NCBI GenBank assembly: GCA_001887945.1
Contig: LDOQ01000168.1
Coordinates: 17,000-80,999 of the forward strand
DNA length: 64,000 nt
Direction of reading: 5' to 3'
Origin: Spraguea lophii
Taxonomy: Eukaryota; Microsporidia; Spragueidae
The position numbers and the translations under genes are program-made. The notes beneath the pieces are model-generated. The model worked only from the letters and a program-made list of their open reading frames with translations. It ran no database searches and was not told where the DNA came from. This document shows, in pieces, positions 9,274 to 19,383 of the stretch (the stretch's first letter is position 1; the number at the start of each line of letters is the position of its first letter).

Positions 9274-10596
9274 ATGTTGGATATACGAACACCTAAAGGT
9301 ACTGTAGACTACGGCCCATTGGAAGCATATATTATCGATTATATACTTAATACGTGTACATCTATATTTAAAACACACGGTGCAATATCCTTAGACACAC
9401 CAACGTTTGAGTTACGTGACATTCTTCTAAATAAATTTGGAGATGATGAAGTACAAATTTATAATCTTGAAGATCAAGGTGGTGACATATGCTCATTGAG
9501 ATATGATCTTACTGTTGGTTTTTCTCGATATCTTGCACAAACGAAACTAAAGAAGATAAAAAGATATCAAATGGGTAAAGTATTTCGAAGAGATCAGCCA
9601 GCGATAACAAAAGGTAGATATAGAGAATTTTATCAATGCGATTACGATATTGCAGGAGATTATTTACCGATGGTAGCAGATGCAGAAATTATACAAACTG
9701 CAACTGCAATTTTGGAGAAAATGAATTTAGGAGAATTTATTTTAAAAATCAACAGCAGAAAAATACTTTTAGGTTTTGCACAAATAATTGACGTAGATCA
9801 AAATAAAATAAATTCTGCAATAGATAAATTAGCAAAAATCGGATGGGATAACGTACAAAAGGAATTAATCGAAAAAGGTGTGGAAAAAGAAAAAACAGAA
9901 ATTCTTAAAAATTTCATAGAAATAAAAACACCTACAATAGAAAATTTAAAAGAAAATAAATATTTAAAAGAACTAAGAAATAACGCAATGGCTAACGAAG
10001 GAATAGAAGATCTCATGCTACTTGAAAAATATCTTAAAATTTACAATATAAAAAATTATATATTTGATTTCAGCCTTGCAAGAGGAGCCAATTATTACAC
10101 TGGAATGATATTTGAAGGTTTTTACGACAATTACGACTGTGGAGCCGTAGTTGCAGGAGGAAGATATGATAATCTTGTTGAAGATTTCCTATCCAATCCC
10201 AACATGAGAGTCCCCTGTGTAGGATTCTCAGTTGGTGTAATGCGTATATTTTCTATTATAAACAACAATAAGAATATAAATTATAATATTACAAAAGTAT
10301 ATATATCATCATCAAAACAATTATTCTTAGAAGATAGATTATCTCTATTAAATGAACTATGGAATAATAATATCAATGCAGAAACATATTACAACAAAAG
10401 AATAAATATTATGGAACATAAAAAATATTGTAAAAAAAATGATATTCCTATTATGATAGTAATAGGTGAAGAAGAAATAAAAAATAATGAAATAGATGTT
10501 TTATTGGTAGAAGAGGATATTAATGAAAAAGTAAAAAGAGAGGATATGATAAAATATATAAAGGAGAAGGTGGATAAGAAGAAAAAGATTTTATAA
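9274..10596 (+). CDS. Histidyl-tRNA synthetase, cytoplasmic
   Basis: This 440-residue class II synthetase charges tRNA-His with histidine. It starts with the typical 'RTPKGT.D' (5-11). Motif 1 surrounds TPTFEL. Motif 2 includes LRYDLTVGFSRYLA (75-88) and YQMGKVFRRDQPA (98-110). The histidine-specific segments are LARGANYYTGMIFE (about 268-281) and VVAGGRYDNL (about 291-300). A C-terminal anticodon-binding domain follows with an Asn/Lys-rich end. The length is close to that of compact fungal enzymes. CCCC lies 4 bases before the ATG. The very short upstream region is bounded by a SINE-like repeat copy on the other strand. Confidence 0.95.
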   Translation: MLDIRTPKGTVDYGPLEAYIIDYILNTCTSIFKTHGAISLDTPTFELRDILLNKFGDDEVQIYNLEDQGGDICSLRYDLTVGFSRYLAQTKLKKIKRYQMGKVFRRDQPAITKGRYREFYQCDYDIAGDYLPMVADAEIIQTATAILEKMNLGEFILKINSRKILLGFAQIIDVDQNKINSAIDKLAKIGWDNVQKELIEKGVEKEKTEILKNFIEIKTPTIENLKENKYLKELRNNAMANEGIEDLMLLEKYLKIYNIKNYIFDFSLARGANYYTGMIFEGFYDNYDCGAVVAGGRYDNLVEDFLSNPNMRVPCVGFSVGVMRIFSIINNNKNINYNITKVYISSSKQLFLEDRLSLLNELWNNNINAETYYNKRINIMEHKKYCKKNDIPIMIVIGEEEIKNNEIDVLLVEEDINEKVKREDMIKYIKEKVDKKKKIL

Positions 10597-10807
10597 TAAA
10601 ATTTGTTATTATAATAATATTTTTATTTTAATTATACGATAATAATATTTCTTTTATATTTATTTATTTTACTTCTATGATAATATTATTATTTATTCTA
10701 TTTATTTAATACTTTCAAATATGAAATATAATAAAATTTTTATACTGTAATATTTTTATATTGTAATTATATTTTATAATAATAATATTTTTTTAATTAC
10801 CCACCCT

Positions 10808-11326
10808 ATGAGAAAATTACGTTACCATGAACAACGTTTACTCCGTAAATTAAATTTCACAAACTGGCCCATATCTAATGCCCACGAACAACAAACACTC
10901 TCAAAATATTACATCGAACACAAAGAAACCTACTACCACTATAAAAAGCTTGTTTCACTCATAAAAAAAATATCCACACAAATAGTATTACAAAATAAAA
11001 ATAAAGCACCTATAACAAACACACTGATAAATAGACTTTACAATTTAAATCTCATAAAAAATAAAAAATTGGTAGATTGCCATAAAATCCAAATATCTAA
11101 TTTTTGTGAAAGAAGGCTACCAGTAGTATTACTCAGAAATAAAATGGTGCAAAATTTAAAAGATGCAGTAAGATATGTGCAGCAAGGACATGTTAAAATA
11201 GGAAATAATATAATAAGAGACGATAATTATTTGGTAGATGGTAATACAGAGGCAATAGTACAATGGAATAAAGGTAAAATAAAAAGTACAATAGATAAAT
11301 ATAATGATGAGGAAGATGATTATTAA
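10808..11326 (+). CDS. IMP3: U3 snoRNP protein IMP3
   Basis: The 172-residue protein belongs to the S4-domain family and joins the U3 snoRNA-containing SSU processome for pre-18S rRNA processing in the nucleolus. It begins MRKLRYHEQRLLRK, the hallmark start of Imp3. The mid region has FCERRLPVVLL (100-110), followed by an S4 RNA-binding segment with VRYVQQGHVKIG (123-134), and the end is acidic (NDEEDDY). The length is close to that of yeast and human Imp3 (about 183). CCC lies 1 base before the ATG. The gene follows histidyl-tRNA synthetase on the same strand after 211 bp. Confidence 0.95.
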   Translation: MRKLRYHEQRLLRKLNFTNWPISNAHEQQTLSKYYIEHKETYYHYKKLVSLIKKISTQIVLQNKNKAPITNTLINRLYNLNLIKNKKLVDCHKIQISNFCERRLPVVLLRNKMVQNLKDAVRYVQQGHVKIGNNIIRDDNYLVDGNTEAIVQWNKGKIKSTIDKYNDEEDDY

Positions 11327-11745
11327 TTAAGATTGGAATACTAAAAATATTATAATATTCTATTGTAATATTTAAAGATAATAATCAATATAACATATTA
11401 CATATAACCATTCTCTATTTTGAAGAATATTAGTATTTAAAACCAATATCTTAAATATATTTTATTTTATCCCGTAACAAAATAAATAAAATTTTATATT
11501 AAACCATCAATATATTTATTATTATATTAATATTATTATCATCAACTAGAAACAGTTTAAATATTATCACAGTAGAATATTAAAATACACCATATAAAAC
11601 ATATTACCATTCATTTAAAAATACCTTAAATCGTCAATATGACAATAATAAGAATAAAAAATAATAGTTATGATATCAATAATAAAATAAATAATAAATA
11701 TTTTTATTCTCATTTCTTCTTCTCTCCTATTAAATAATAAATATT
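11327..11745. other. Intergenic AT-rich stretch
   Basis: This lies between convergent genes. I see no gene or clear repeat. Confidence 0.5.
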
Positions 11746-13308
11746 CTATTTTTTATTCTTATTACTACCAATAGATGTATTATTATTAACAATGCTATTA
11801 TTACTAATATAACTATTATCATATCCATTATCATTATTATTATCATCATTATCTTTATTATAAATATAATCTATATCTATATTGCTATTAATATATTTAG
11901 TAGTTATATTTTTTATAGAAGAAATAAACATATTATAATTTCTATTATCTTTATATCTTAGAAATATTATTAATATTTCTTTTACTGTTTTATATATTCT
12001 ATCTATTAAAATATTATTAGTATTATTATTACTATTATTAGTAATGGTGGTAGTATTATAATTATTATTATAAGGGTTAGTATAGGTTATATCTTTATCA
12101 TCTTTATTGGTATTATTATTATCATTACTACTACCAATACTACTAATATTATTATCTTTATCACCTATAATATTATCTTTAATATCTTTATTATCATGAT
12201 TATATAATTCTTTTAAATAATAATCTAATATATATATTAATATTTCATATACTATAGATATATTATTATTTATCTTATTATTTTTTATTATATCTTTTAT
12301 TAAAATATTATTTATATTCTCTATTATATCGTTATTATTACAAGGGTTAGTATAACTTATATCGTTATTATCGTTATTGTAAAGGTTAGTATAGGTTATG
12401 TTACTATTATCATTGTTACAAGGGTTAGTATAGGTTATATCGTTATTATCATACGTATTACTATTATCATTATCATCACATCTATCATTATTATACTGTA
12501 AATACTTTAGAATGTATATATAAAACTTATCTATATTATTATTATTATAATAATATATAGCTATAATATAATATATTATTTTATTCTTTATTATTTCTTT
12601 TATATATTTTATATTATTATATACATTTGTATCATATTTATTATTTGTATATGAAATAATAGAATAGAATAATATTATATATTTATTATCTATCTTCTTA
12701 TTGTTTATTATACAATCATAGATATTATTAATATAATTAGTAGTAGTATTATTATTAGTATGGTTAATAGTAGTAGTATTATTGTTAGTAGTATTACTAC
12801 CTATACTCTTATTATCATTACCATTACTATTATTATTATTATTGTCTTCTAATATTTTATATGTTTTTTTTAATTCTTTATAAAATATATCTAATTCTTC
12901 GTTGAATTTATTATTTAATTTATTATTGCTCGTGGTAACATTATTATTTAGTTTATTACTATGTTTATTATTATTGTTAATATTATTTATATCTCCATAT
13001 TTTGTATATTTTTGTCCACCATTACAATCATTTCTATATTTCTCTTTATTTCTCTGACTATCATATTCTGAAAAAAATATATTATTGTTATGTATATATT
13101 TATTGTTATTATGTGTATATTTATTGTTATATGTATATTTATTGTTATCATATCTATTATTATCATTATTATTATGTGGATATTTTTTATCATATTCTTT
13201 ATCTTTATTATTATCACTATAATTATATTTTATAGTATCTATCTTCTGTATACATTCTGCTTTTGTACAATGTTTTATATTACATTTATAAATATTATTA
13301 TTCTTCAT
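11746..13308 (-). CDS. Asn-rich protein of unknown function
   Basis: The frame codes 520 residues, of which a very large fraction is Asn, with Asp, Tyr, Ile and Thr. Non-repetitive islands remain. These are a Cys-containing N-terminus (YKCNIKHCTKAEC) and amphipathic helices around NEELDIFYKELKKTYKIL, around IKYIKEIIKNKIIYY and near the end around DRIYKTVKEILIIFL. Four copies of a heptapeptide-like unit (I/S)(T)YTN(P/L) are set in Asn tracts. No CCC precedes the ATG. The long open frame and helical islands support a gene, but the AT bias weakens that argument. The function is unknown. Confidence 0.55.
   Translation of the reverse strand: MKNNNIYKCNIKHCTKAECIQKIDTIKYNYSDNNKDKEYDKKYPHNNNDNNRYDNNKYTYNNKYTHNNNKYIHNNNIFFSEYDSQRNKEKYRNDCNGGQKYTKYGDINNINNNNKHSNKLNNNVTTSNNKLNNKFNEELDIFYKELKKTYKILEDNNNNNSNGNDNKSIGSNTTNNNTTTINHTNNNTTTNYINNIYDCIINNKKIDNKYIILFYSIISYTNNKYDTNVYNNIKYIKEIIKNKIIYYIIAIYYYNNNNIDKFYIYILKYLQYNNDRCDDNDNSNTYDNNDITYTNPCNNDNSNITYTNLYNNDNNDISYTNPCNNNDIIENINNILIKDIIKNNKINNNISIVYEILIYILDYYLKELYNHDNKDIKDNIIGDKDNNISSIGSSNDNNNTNKDDKDITYTNPYNNNYNTTTITNNSNNNTNNILIDRIYKTVKEILIIFLRYKDNRNYNMFISSIKNITTKYINSNIDIDYIYNKDNDDNNNDNGYDNSYISNNSIVNNNTSIGSNKNKK
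12071..12438 (-). repeat. Four copies of an 18-base unit inside the Asn-rich gene
   Basis: Copies lie at 12072-12090, 12341-12360, 12381-12399 and 12421-12438. On the minus strand the unit reads ATAACCTATACTAACCCT and codes for ITYTNP. Two of the four copies are identical over at least 17 bases. The same 18 bases occur at 54123-54140 in a different gene. Confidence 0.8.
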
Positions 13309-13758
13309 ATCCTAAAATAATTATAATTTCTTTTTGTAACTATTAATAATATATTTATAGAAATAAAAACCATTTGAAAGGTTTGGCATTTTTTGATTAA
13401 AATTTTATTTATTATTTATTTATTATATGTAGTATATATGTAATACGTAGTAGGTTGTAAAGTAATATATAGTAATTAATAGTTATATAGTAGTTAGTAG
13501 TATATATAAAGTATATAATGATCTAAAGTAGTTAGTAGTTACATATAAAATATAAATAATATATTATTATATTTATTTAATATTAATATATAGTAATTAT
13601 TGTATATTTAAATTATTTATCCTATGAATATGGATAATACATTAATTAAAAAAGTTATTAACAATAATAAGATATTATCAGTGGTTAGGTTAGGTTAGTT
13701 GTATTATTATTAATTATTGTATTGTTATTTGTTAATATCATTTATAGTCTTATTATCG
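13309..13758. other. Intergenic stretch rich in TAG/TTAG units
   Basis: It contains many 'tagtagttagtag'-type steps and, at 13682-13699, three tandem GGTTA units on the plus strand, a TTAGG-type telomere-like triplet. No gene is seen. Confidence 0.5.
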
Positions 13759-15279
13759 TTATAACTTATCATTATTATTTAAAATCTTATTACCATTTAT
13801 AATCTTATTATCATTTATTCGTTTTGTCTTATATATGCCTTTTAATTTATATATTTTATTAATATATTCTTTTATTACTTTTTCTTTAACATTTAATTTT
13901 GTAAGCTTATCTTTTAATAATAACATTTTATTGTTATATTCATTTTCTTCTTTTATATTATTTATATTATCATGAATATTTATTTTATTATTGATATTAC
14001 TATTAATATTATTTTCTTCATATGCTTTCATATTGCTTATTTTACTTTTGTTATCCTTAATATTATTATTGATACTATCCTTGATACTATCCTTAATACT
14101 ATCATAATTATTATCATACTCATTCTTAAAATTCGCTTCTTTCTTAATATTTTCTTCTTTCATATTTGTTATCACTTCTTCGTATTCTTTTTTAATATTT
14201 TTTATTATTTCTTCATATTCTTCTTTTATTTTATTCATTTTATTTTCTTCATATGCCTTCATTATATTTTTTATTTCTGTTATTGTATAATATACATCAT
14301 TAGATTTATATTTATTTTTAATATTTTCTATATTAATATTTATATTCTCTTTATTTTCTTCTATTATAGATATTAATTCATTATTATATTTTTTTAATAC
14401 ATTTATTTTATTGTTAAGATATTTATTTACTTCTTTTAGTTTTATATTATCTATATTATTATTGTTTATATTTTCGTTTATATTTTCGTTTGATTTAGAT
14501 GTTAGTTCATTATTTATATTATTATTATTTGTATCTATATTAGTTACTTCTATATCATTATCATTTAATTTATTATTGTTTATTTCTTGTAGTTTTATAT
14601 TTTCTTCTATCAATTTTTTCATTTCCTTCTCACTTTTACTTTTATATTCTCTTATTTCCTTTTCACTTTTATTTTTATATTCTTTCTTTATCTCTTCTAT
14701 TTCTTTATAAATTAAAAGATATATTTTACCACGTATAGAAAGTATTTTACGTTGTGTATCTTTTAAATCATCTAATTCTTTTTGTATGATATTTAAAGAT
14801 ATCATATTATTATTTTCATTTGATATTTCTTTTCCTGTATTAATGGTATTAATAATATTAGTATTTAGGTTATTATTATTTAAGTCGTTATTATCATTAT
14901 TAATAGTATTAGTAATATTAGTATTAATTTTGTTATCAATGTTAAGTGTGTTTAGGTTATCTTCATTTAAAAAATATTTCTGATTAACTTTGTTATATTT
15001 ATTTGTTTCTTTATTTTCATGATTATTGTCTAAATTATTATTTATATTATAGTTATGTTTGTTATGTTTGTTATCTAAATTATTATCCTTGTTATAATTA
15101 TACTTATTATCTAACTTATAACCTTTTTCTTTGTTATAATCTATATCATCTTTATTATCATTTAAATTATATTCTTTATTATTGAATACATTTATATTTT
15201 TTTCTAATAACTTAGATTTACGTATTACAAAACTATCATCATATTTACGTTCTAAATTATTTAATTCTGTATCTGACAT
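13759..15279 (-). CDS. Asn-rich coiled-coil protein, unknown function
   Basis: The protein has 506 residues. The first 130 or so are Asn/Asp/Lys-rich with short repeats. From about residue 160 to 340 there are Lys/Glu heptads typical of coiled coil (KDTQRKIL, then EIEEIKKEYKNKSEKEI and a near-repeat SKSEKEMKKLI). A second helical stretch has KEEYEEII and KKEYEEVI repeats, and a basic helix lies near the end (KDKLTKLNVKEKVIKEY). No catalytic motif is present. It may be a structural or spindle-associated protein, but nothing identifies it. CCC (plus-strand GGG at 15284-15286) lies 4 bases upstream of the ATG and supports the start. Confidence 0.65.
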   Translation of the reverse strand: MSDTELNNLERKYDDSFVIRKSKLLEKNINVFNNKEYNLNDNKDDIDYNKEKGYKLDNKYNYNKDNNLDNKHNKHNYNINNNLDNNHENKETNKYNKVNQKYFLNEDNLNTLNIDNKINTNITNTINNDNNDLNNNNLNTNIINTINTGKEISNENNNMISLNIIQKELDDLKDTQRKILSIRGKIYLLIYKEIEEIKKEYKNKSEKEIREYKSKSEKEMKKLIEENIKLQEINNNKLNDNDIEVTNIDTNNNNINNELTSKSNENINENINNNNIDNIKLKEVNKYLNNKINVLKKYNNELISIIEENKENININIENIKNKYKSNDVYYTITEIKNIMKAYEENKMNKIKEEYEEIIKNIKKEYEEVITNMKEENIKKEANFKNEYDNNYDSIKDSIKDSINNNIKDNKSKISNMKAYEENNINSNINNKINIHDNINNIKEENEYNNKMLLLKDKLTKLNVKEKVIKEYINKIYKLKGIYKTKRINDNKIINGNKILNNNDKL

Positions 15280-15530
15280 TTAAGGGTTTAAAAAAAACAA
15301 AGAAATATGTAATATAGATAATAATTTATGATATAGATATTAGTTTACGATAAGTATAATAATGATAAATAGAATAGTTTATGATAAATGTAATAATGAT
15401 ATAGATATTTAAAAAGTAATTATAAATATTTCATTTAAGAATAATTATAAATATTTTTTAATAGAGCAATAAACTTAATAATAAGATAATAAAGAAATAT
15501 TATCAATGTGTAATAAAACATATAATTTTA

Positions 15531-15645
15531 TAGTTTCTTATATTTTCAATAACAATTTATTTTTACACGTACATTCATAATAGTTGTTTTTAATTTCTTA
15601 TATTTTCATTAGTAATAGGTTTTAATTTCTTATATTTTCATACGT
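15531..15645 (+). repeat. Three copies of a 'taatttcttatattttca'-type unit
   Basis: Near-identical units lie near 15532, 15591 and 15627 in the 490-bp gap before the next gene. They are irregularly spaced. The rest of 15280-15772 is plain AT-rich sequence. Confidence 0.5.
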
Positions 15646-15772
15646 ATATTTTTATAATTGTATTTATTTGTTATTTTTTATTAAATGAAATATTTTATAC
15701 ATCTGAAACATATCATCTATCTTTTTTTTCTCTTACCACAATATATTATATTTTTTTTGTTTCAAAACAAAA

Positions 15773-16276
15773 ATGCATGATTACGATACCATCTATTTTG
15801 AAAAAAATAACAAAATAGTCAAAATACTTTCTATATCCGAGCTAGACCCATTCACATTGATATCCTACGAAGAGACTATTCATAATACTAAAGATGATAT
15901 TATTTTATTTGCTATGTTAATATGCGATAGCCATAAAAGTTTGTATTTGGCAGAAAATATCTTAAATCTTAGATATGGAAGATATGGTAAGACGGATGAA
16001 CTTTGTATTTATGAGCTTATGGATCCGATTACAAGATTGTTTTGTAATGATATACATTATTATAAACTCAGGAAAAAAGATAGGATCGCTAAATTTATGG
16101 GCAATGAAAAGGTTTTGCTTTCTTCGGAGTATATAAATGTTATTTGGGATAAGGATACAAAAGTAAGTGATCAGCATGTTTGTAAGGATGTCGTAGGTGC
16201 AACCATTTTGTGTTTTATTATAATATATTTGTTGTTTTTGGCGCCGTTCATAATAGATAAGTATAGAAATGGGTAA
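15773..16276 (+). CDS. Tail-anchored membrane protein, unknown function
   Basis: The 167-residue protein has a soluble, mixed-composition N-terminal domain (1-135) and a single C-terminal hydrophobic helix (about 138-160), followed by DKYRNG. This is the layout of a tail-anchored protein. No signal peptide is present. The composition is clearly less Asn-rich than that of the upstream neighbours, which favours a constrained protein. I recognise no family. No CCC precedes the start. Confidence 0.65.
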   Translation: MHDYDTIYFEKNNKIVKILSISELDPFTLISYEETIHNTKDDIILFAMLICDSHKSLYLAENILNLRYGRYGKTDELCIYELMDPITRLFCNDIHYYKLRKKDRIAKFMGNEKVLLSSEYINVIWDKDTKVSDQHVCKDVVGATILCFIIIYLLFLAPFIIDKYRNG

Positions 16277-16745
16277 TCGTTGCACATAATTGGAATCATA
16301 TTGTTTCAGAAATATCTTTTATATTTTGATATATTGGAAGTTACATATTTTTATTTTAAAGTTTGATATGTTACAAATTAAGTGTTTTAAAATTTTTATA
16401 TAAACTATTATTTAATCAGATTTTTATTATTATATTGCAGAATATTTAATTAAACTTTTATTATATTGTAAAATACTTTATAAACTTTAAATGGGATTTT
16501 ATGAATGACGAGAGAAAAATAAATATAGAAAAGATTGCGACTTAATAAATTTTGATTTTTAAAGAGAATACGTGATATTAAACATGTTATATATTTTATA
16601 TTCATATTACTATTTCTAAAATATTTCTATATCTTTTCTATTACATTCTAATACAAGTTTTAAACGTGATTCTTGTAGTTTCAACTGGTTGTTTAAAGGA
16701 TAATATATTTCTAAATATAGAAAATTTATTTTTCTGTAAAAAATA
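16277..16745. other. Intergenic AT-rich stretch
   Basis: I see no gene or RNA. Confidence 0.5.
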
Positions 16746-16820
16746 TTGGATTATAGAAGTGCTATGAAATTATACGTTATTCTTTGGATTATAGGAGTGC
16801 GATGAAATTGTGCATTATCT
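16746..16820 (+). repeat. Tandem repeat, two 37-38 bp units
   Basis: The unit 'ttggattatagaagtgctat...' (16746-16783) is followed immediately by a second copy (16784-16820) with six or so mismatches. 16821-17055 shows nothing else. Confidence 0.75.
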
Positions 16821-17055
16821 ATTATAATAATTATATTTACGTTTAAATATTATAATGATATGTCATAGTTGAAAATTCTGAATATTTTTATATATCAAAT
16901 GTGTTGTTTTCACATTTATAATATGATATACCACTTTGAGAGAGGTTGAATTTATAGTGGTATTTTGTTACTGGAATGAAATAATATACTTTATATCATT
17001 TATGTTAATAAGATAATAACCATATGATGCAATATTGTGTAAATTAAAACAACAC

Positions 17056-17320
17056 TTATTTTTTAAAAGGTACGATTTTATTTATCTTACCCATGAATAT
17101 TGCATAACAACTCTTTATTTGCTGCTTATGTTCTTCATCCAAAACAATAAAGTATTTTTTTAATCTTTTAAAAGTAATATCATTACTTCTAACTAACATA
17201 GAAAAGATGCGGCTAAAATGAAATGTCTGTTTGCATTATAAATTTTATGAACTCTGGCATGTTTCAAAAAACATTAACTGAAAAGATTTCTCTTATATCA
17301 ACTTTATTTCAACATTATCA
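17056..17320 (-). pseudogene. Gene relic with in-frame stops, unknown family
   Basis: On the minus strand one frame reads protein-like sequence for about 85 codons with three stop codons in the upstream half (about 17225-17310). The last 47 codons (17199 down to the stop at 17056-17058) are open, with SNDITFKRLKKYF, VLDEEHKQQIKSCYAIF and a basic end. The composition is mixed (Cys, His, Gln, Met) and unlike the AT drift around it. It could be a decayed gene or a short real gene starting at 17199. I cannot name the family. Confidence 0.35.
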
Positions 17321-17335
17321 TTTTTTATAACCATT

Positions 17336-17440
17336 GAAATTCCAATCAGAATTATCGAAACCAGAAACCAAGGGTTTTAGACCATGGTAGATCACAATTA
17401 GTCAAGAAAAAATTTAATTTATAGAACTTTATAGAGAAGT
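17336..17440 (+). repeat. Possible degenerate SINE-like repeat tail
   Basis: The stretch 'cgaaaccag' followed by 'gatcacaattagtcaagaaaa' resembles the 'cgaaaccag...aaccacaattggtcagaaaa' tail of the copy at 35910-36370. The match is short and uncertain. Confidence 0.35.
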
Positions 17441-18442
17441 CACACATGGATCTAGAATTGAGTAGAGGAATAAAAAAATATAAAATAATTATGTTTTAAT
17501 AATAATAATATATTTTATTTTCTTATGTTAAAAAAATTATCGGAAATAAAAGCCAGAAATTAATAAACAATTTCTTCGGAAGGTTAGTAAATTTTGCCGT
17601 TTCTTTACACCTTTACTACCAATCAATCTTGTTTCAAAGAATAATTCATTGTGAATTTTATATATTTTCTTATTCTAATATTTATTGTATTTATATAAAA
17701 ATTACAATTTATTCTTCCTTATATTTAAGAAATCCGTTTTTACATATGAAAACCTCTGTATAATATATTTATTTTTTATTTATAATTTTATGCAAATGAA
17801 GAATAAGATTAATTTTATCACCAAACGGTCAAAAACCATAGATCCTAAAGAATTATCAAATGAAGAATGTATATCAAGCTTGAGTGAAGAATATGAGAAC
17901 ATTTAATTTAATAAATAATAATTAATAATTTATTTTTGAATAAATATTTTGTTTATAGAGGTTTTTTAATTTACCATGATTGGTGACATTGTGTCTTTAA
18001 AGTTATTGTGAGTTACTTTGATTGTTATTACAATAGATGTATTACTCTCAGATTACTTTATGGTCTAGGTTATTGGAAGTTTATATATTTTACATCACTT
18101 CCTTTGATTAAAACAGATATTAGCTTTTTCTATATCATTGTCACGTCCAATCCAAAAATCAATACAGAATCTTTTTACAGAGCAAATTAAATATTGTTTT
18201 AATTTAACAATATATATCACATATAAAAACGGAATATAATGATTGTATCATATTATAAATTTTGTATTTAGAAGAATTTGAATAAATGACCTTTAAATAT
18301 TTTTCAAATCTAATGGGACAATAAGAAATAAAAAAATAAAATATTTATGAAAAGTAACAACCAATGGTTTATTATTATATATAAGAATTTAATTATCATA
18401 AATAAATAATTTCTAATATTTAAAATGATAATACTCAGTATT
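17441..18442. other. Gene-poor interval
   Basis: Short open frames (17685-17906 and 18008-18190) show either AT-driven Phe/Ile/Tyr composition or no support from a CCC start. I do not call them. No RNA gene is seen. Confidence 0.4.
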
Positions 18443-18670
18443 TTATTTTATATAACCTACAATATCTTTTAGAATTTTATTAGGATCTAATCTTCCATGT
18501 ATTATTTTAAATATCTCTGTACAATCTCTACCTGCATATTTTAAAAGACATTTTTTACCTCCTGGATGAGTATTTATATATTCTGTTATATTATACACAA
18601 CATTGTTATAAATTATCCAACAATCATTAGCAGTATTATGTTTAGCTACTTCTTCTAAAGAAAGTATCAT
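18443..18670 (-). CDS. Cytochrome b5-domain heme protein
   Basis: The 75-residue protein is a bare cytochrome b5 fold. It has the start LEEVAKHNTANDCW, the Y(N/D)ITEYINTHPGG heme-binding motif with the first ligand His in HPGG, and a second His in the 'KIIHGR' segment further on. It has no membrane anchor and no attached desaturase or reductase domain. As a one-electron carrier it might serve a lipid desaturase or similar enzyme. The first ATG (18670) is preceded by TATCCTT, and the frame extends upstream only through a TTG. The SPT3 stop lies 35 bp upstream on the same strand, so transcripts may overlap. Confidence 0.85.
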   Translation of the reverse strand: MILSLEEVAKHNTANDCWIIYNNVVYNITEYINTHPGGKKCLLKYAGRDCTEIFKIIHGRLDPNKILKDIVGYIK

Positions 18671-18705
18671 AAGGATAACAAAAAATGATTTTATCAATGA
18701 TAATC

Positions 18706-19383
18706 CTAATACAAGGTTTCTTTTTTACAAACAATAATCTGAAATACCGCATTTTCTAATTCAAATAAAGTTATGGGTATTTCTTCTTTACTTAATCTTT
18801 TATCGAGAACATGGCTTACTATTTTATATACTATTTCATGACATATATATGCTATTACGTCTTTTGCATCATCCGATACTAAATATTTACCCAAAAATGT
18901 TTTAAACTGCTTTGGTTTTTTATAAATGAAAGAAGCTTTTCTACAATCAGCAAATTCTAAATATTTACTTTTTGTCATATTCTTTGTTAGTTTATCTATA
19001 GCTTCTAATTTTTTAAGATGGTATGTATCTTGACCAGAAGGTTCATTAAACCATTCAAAAGATTCTGAATAACTTGTTTCCGTTACATTTACATCAGGTG
19101 TTTCTTCTTCTTCTTTTTGTATGTTTTTTTTATATTTTTTGTATGCTATACAATCTTTTATACGTTTGACTTTAAAAGGATCTTTTCTGAGAGCAAAGCA
19201 TATATCTTCTATACCTATAGATTTTCGTTTCTGGTGTATTTTTATACCATTGGCTATATTTAATAGATGTTGTATGTTAGATTTTACCACATCTTCTAAA
19301 TACGATGCACTTTCTGTAAGTGGGTCGCGTACATCACCAAAAGAATACATCATTGTTTTTATTTCATGTGTATATAGTGACAT
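18706..19383 (-). CDS. SPT3: SPT3-like SAGA subunit (histone-fold)
   Basis: The 225-residue protein has an N-terminal histone fold. YTHEIKTMMYSFGD (4-17), then PLTESASYLEDVV, matches Spt3 (EI..MM..FGD..P..E...E..V). IEDICFALRKDPFKVKRI gives the second half of the fold. Spt3 contacts TBP within SAGA. TAF13 shares this fold and the FALRKDP segment, but is usually shorter and lacks the extra C-terminal region seen here, which is a helical domain from about 150 to 225. CCC (plus-strand GGG at 19386-19388) lies 2 bases before the ATG. The cytochrome b5 gene follows closely on the same strand. Confidence 0.8.
   Translation of the reverse strand: MSLYTHEIKTMMYSFGDVRDPLTESASYLEDVVKSNIQHLLNIANGIKIHQKRKSIGIEDICFALRKDPFKVKRIKDCIAYKKYKKNIQKEEEETPDVNVTETSYSESFEWFNEPSGQDTYHLKKLEAIDKLTKNMTKSKYLEFADCRKASFIYKKPKQFKTFLGKYLVSDDAKDVIAYICHEIVYKIVSHVLDKRLSKEEIPITLFELENAVFQIIVCKKETLY

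Noticed and set aside
11746..13308. The segment around NNIKYIKEIIKN to DKFYIYILKYLQYNN looks like the TPR core of Fis1, which would pair with the dynamin gene.
   Set aside because: The sequence is dominated by Asn, Ile and Tyr, so chance similarity is easy. There is no C-terminal membrane anchor and the protein is three times too long.
13682..13699. GGTTA triplet as an internal telomere.
   Set aside because: Only three units, in the middle of a gene-containing region. Too short to call telomeric.
13002..15185. Several plus-strand open frames rich in Tyr, Ile and Phe opposite the two Asn-rich genes.
   Set aside because: They are the complement of Asn/Lys-rich coding DNA, with no start motif and no domain.
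17685..17906. A 73-codon plus-strand frame with a soluble C-terminal half.
   Set aside because: The first half is Phe/Tyr/Ile from AT bias, no CCC is present, and the frame has no recognisable feature.
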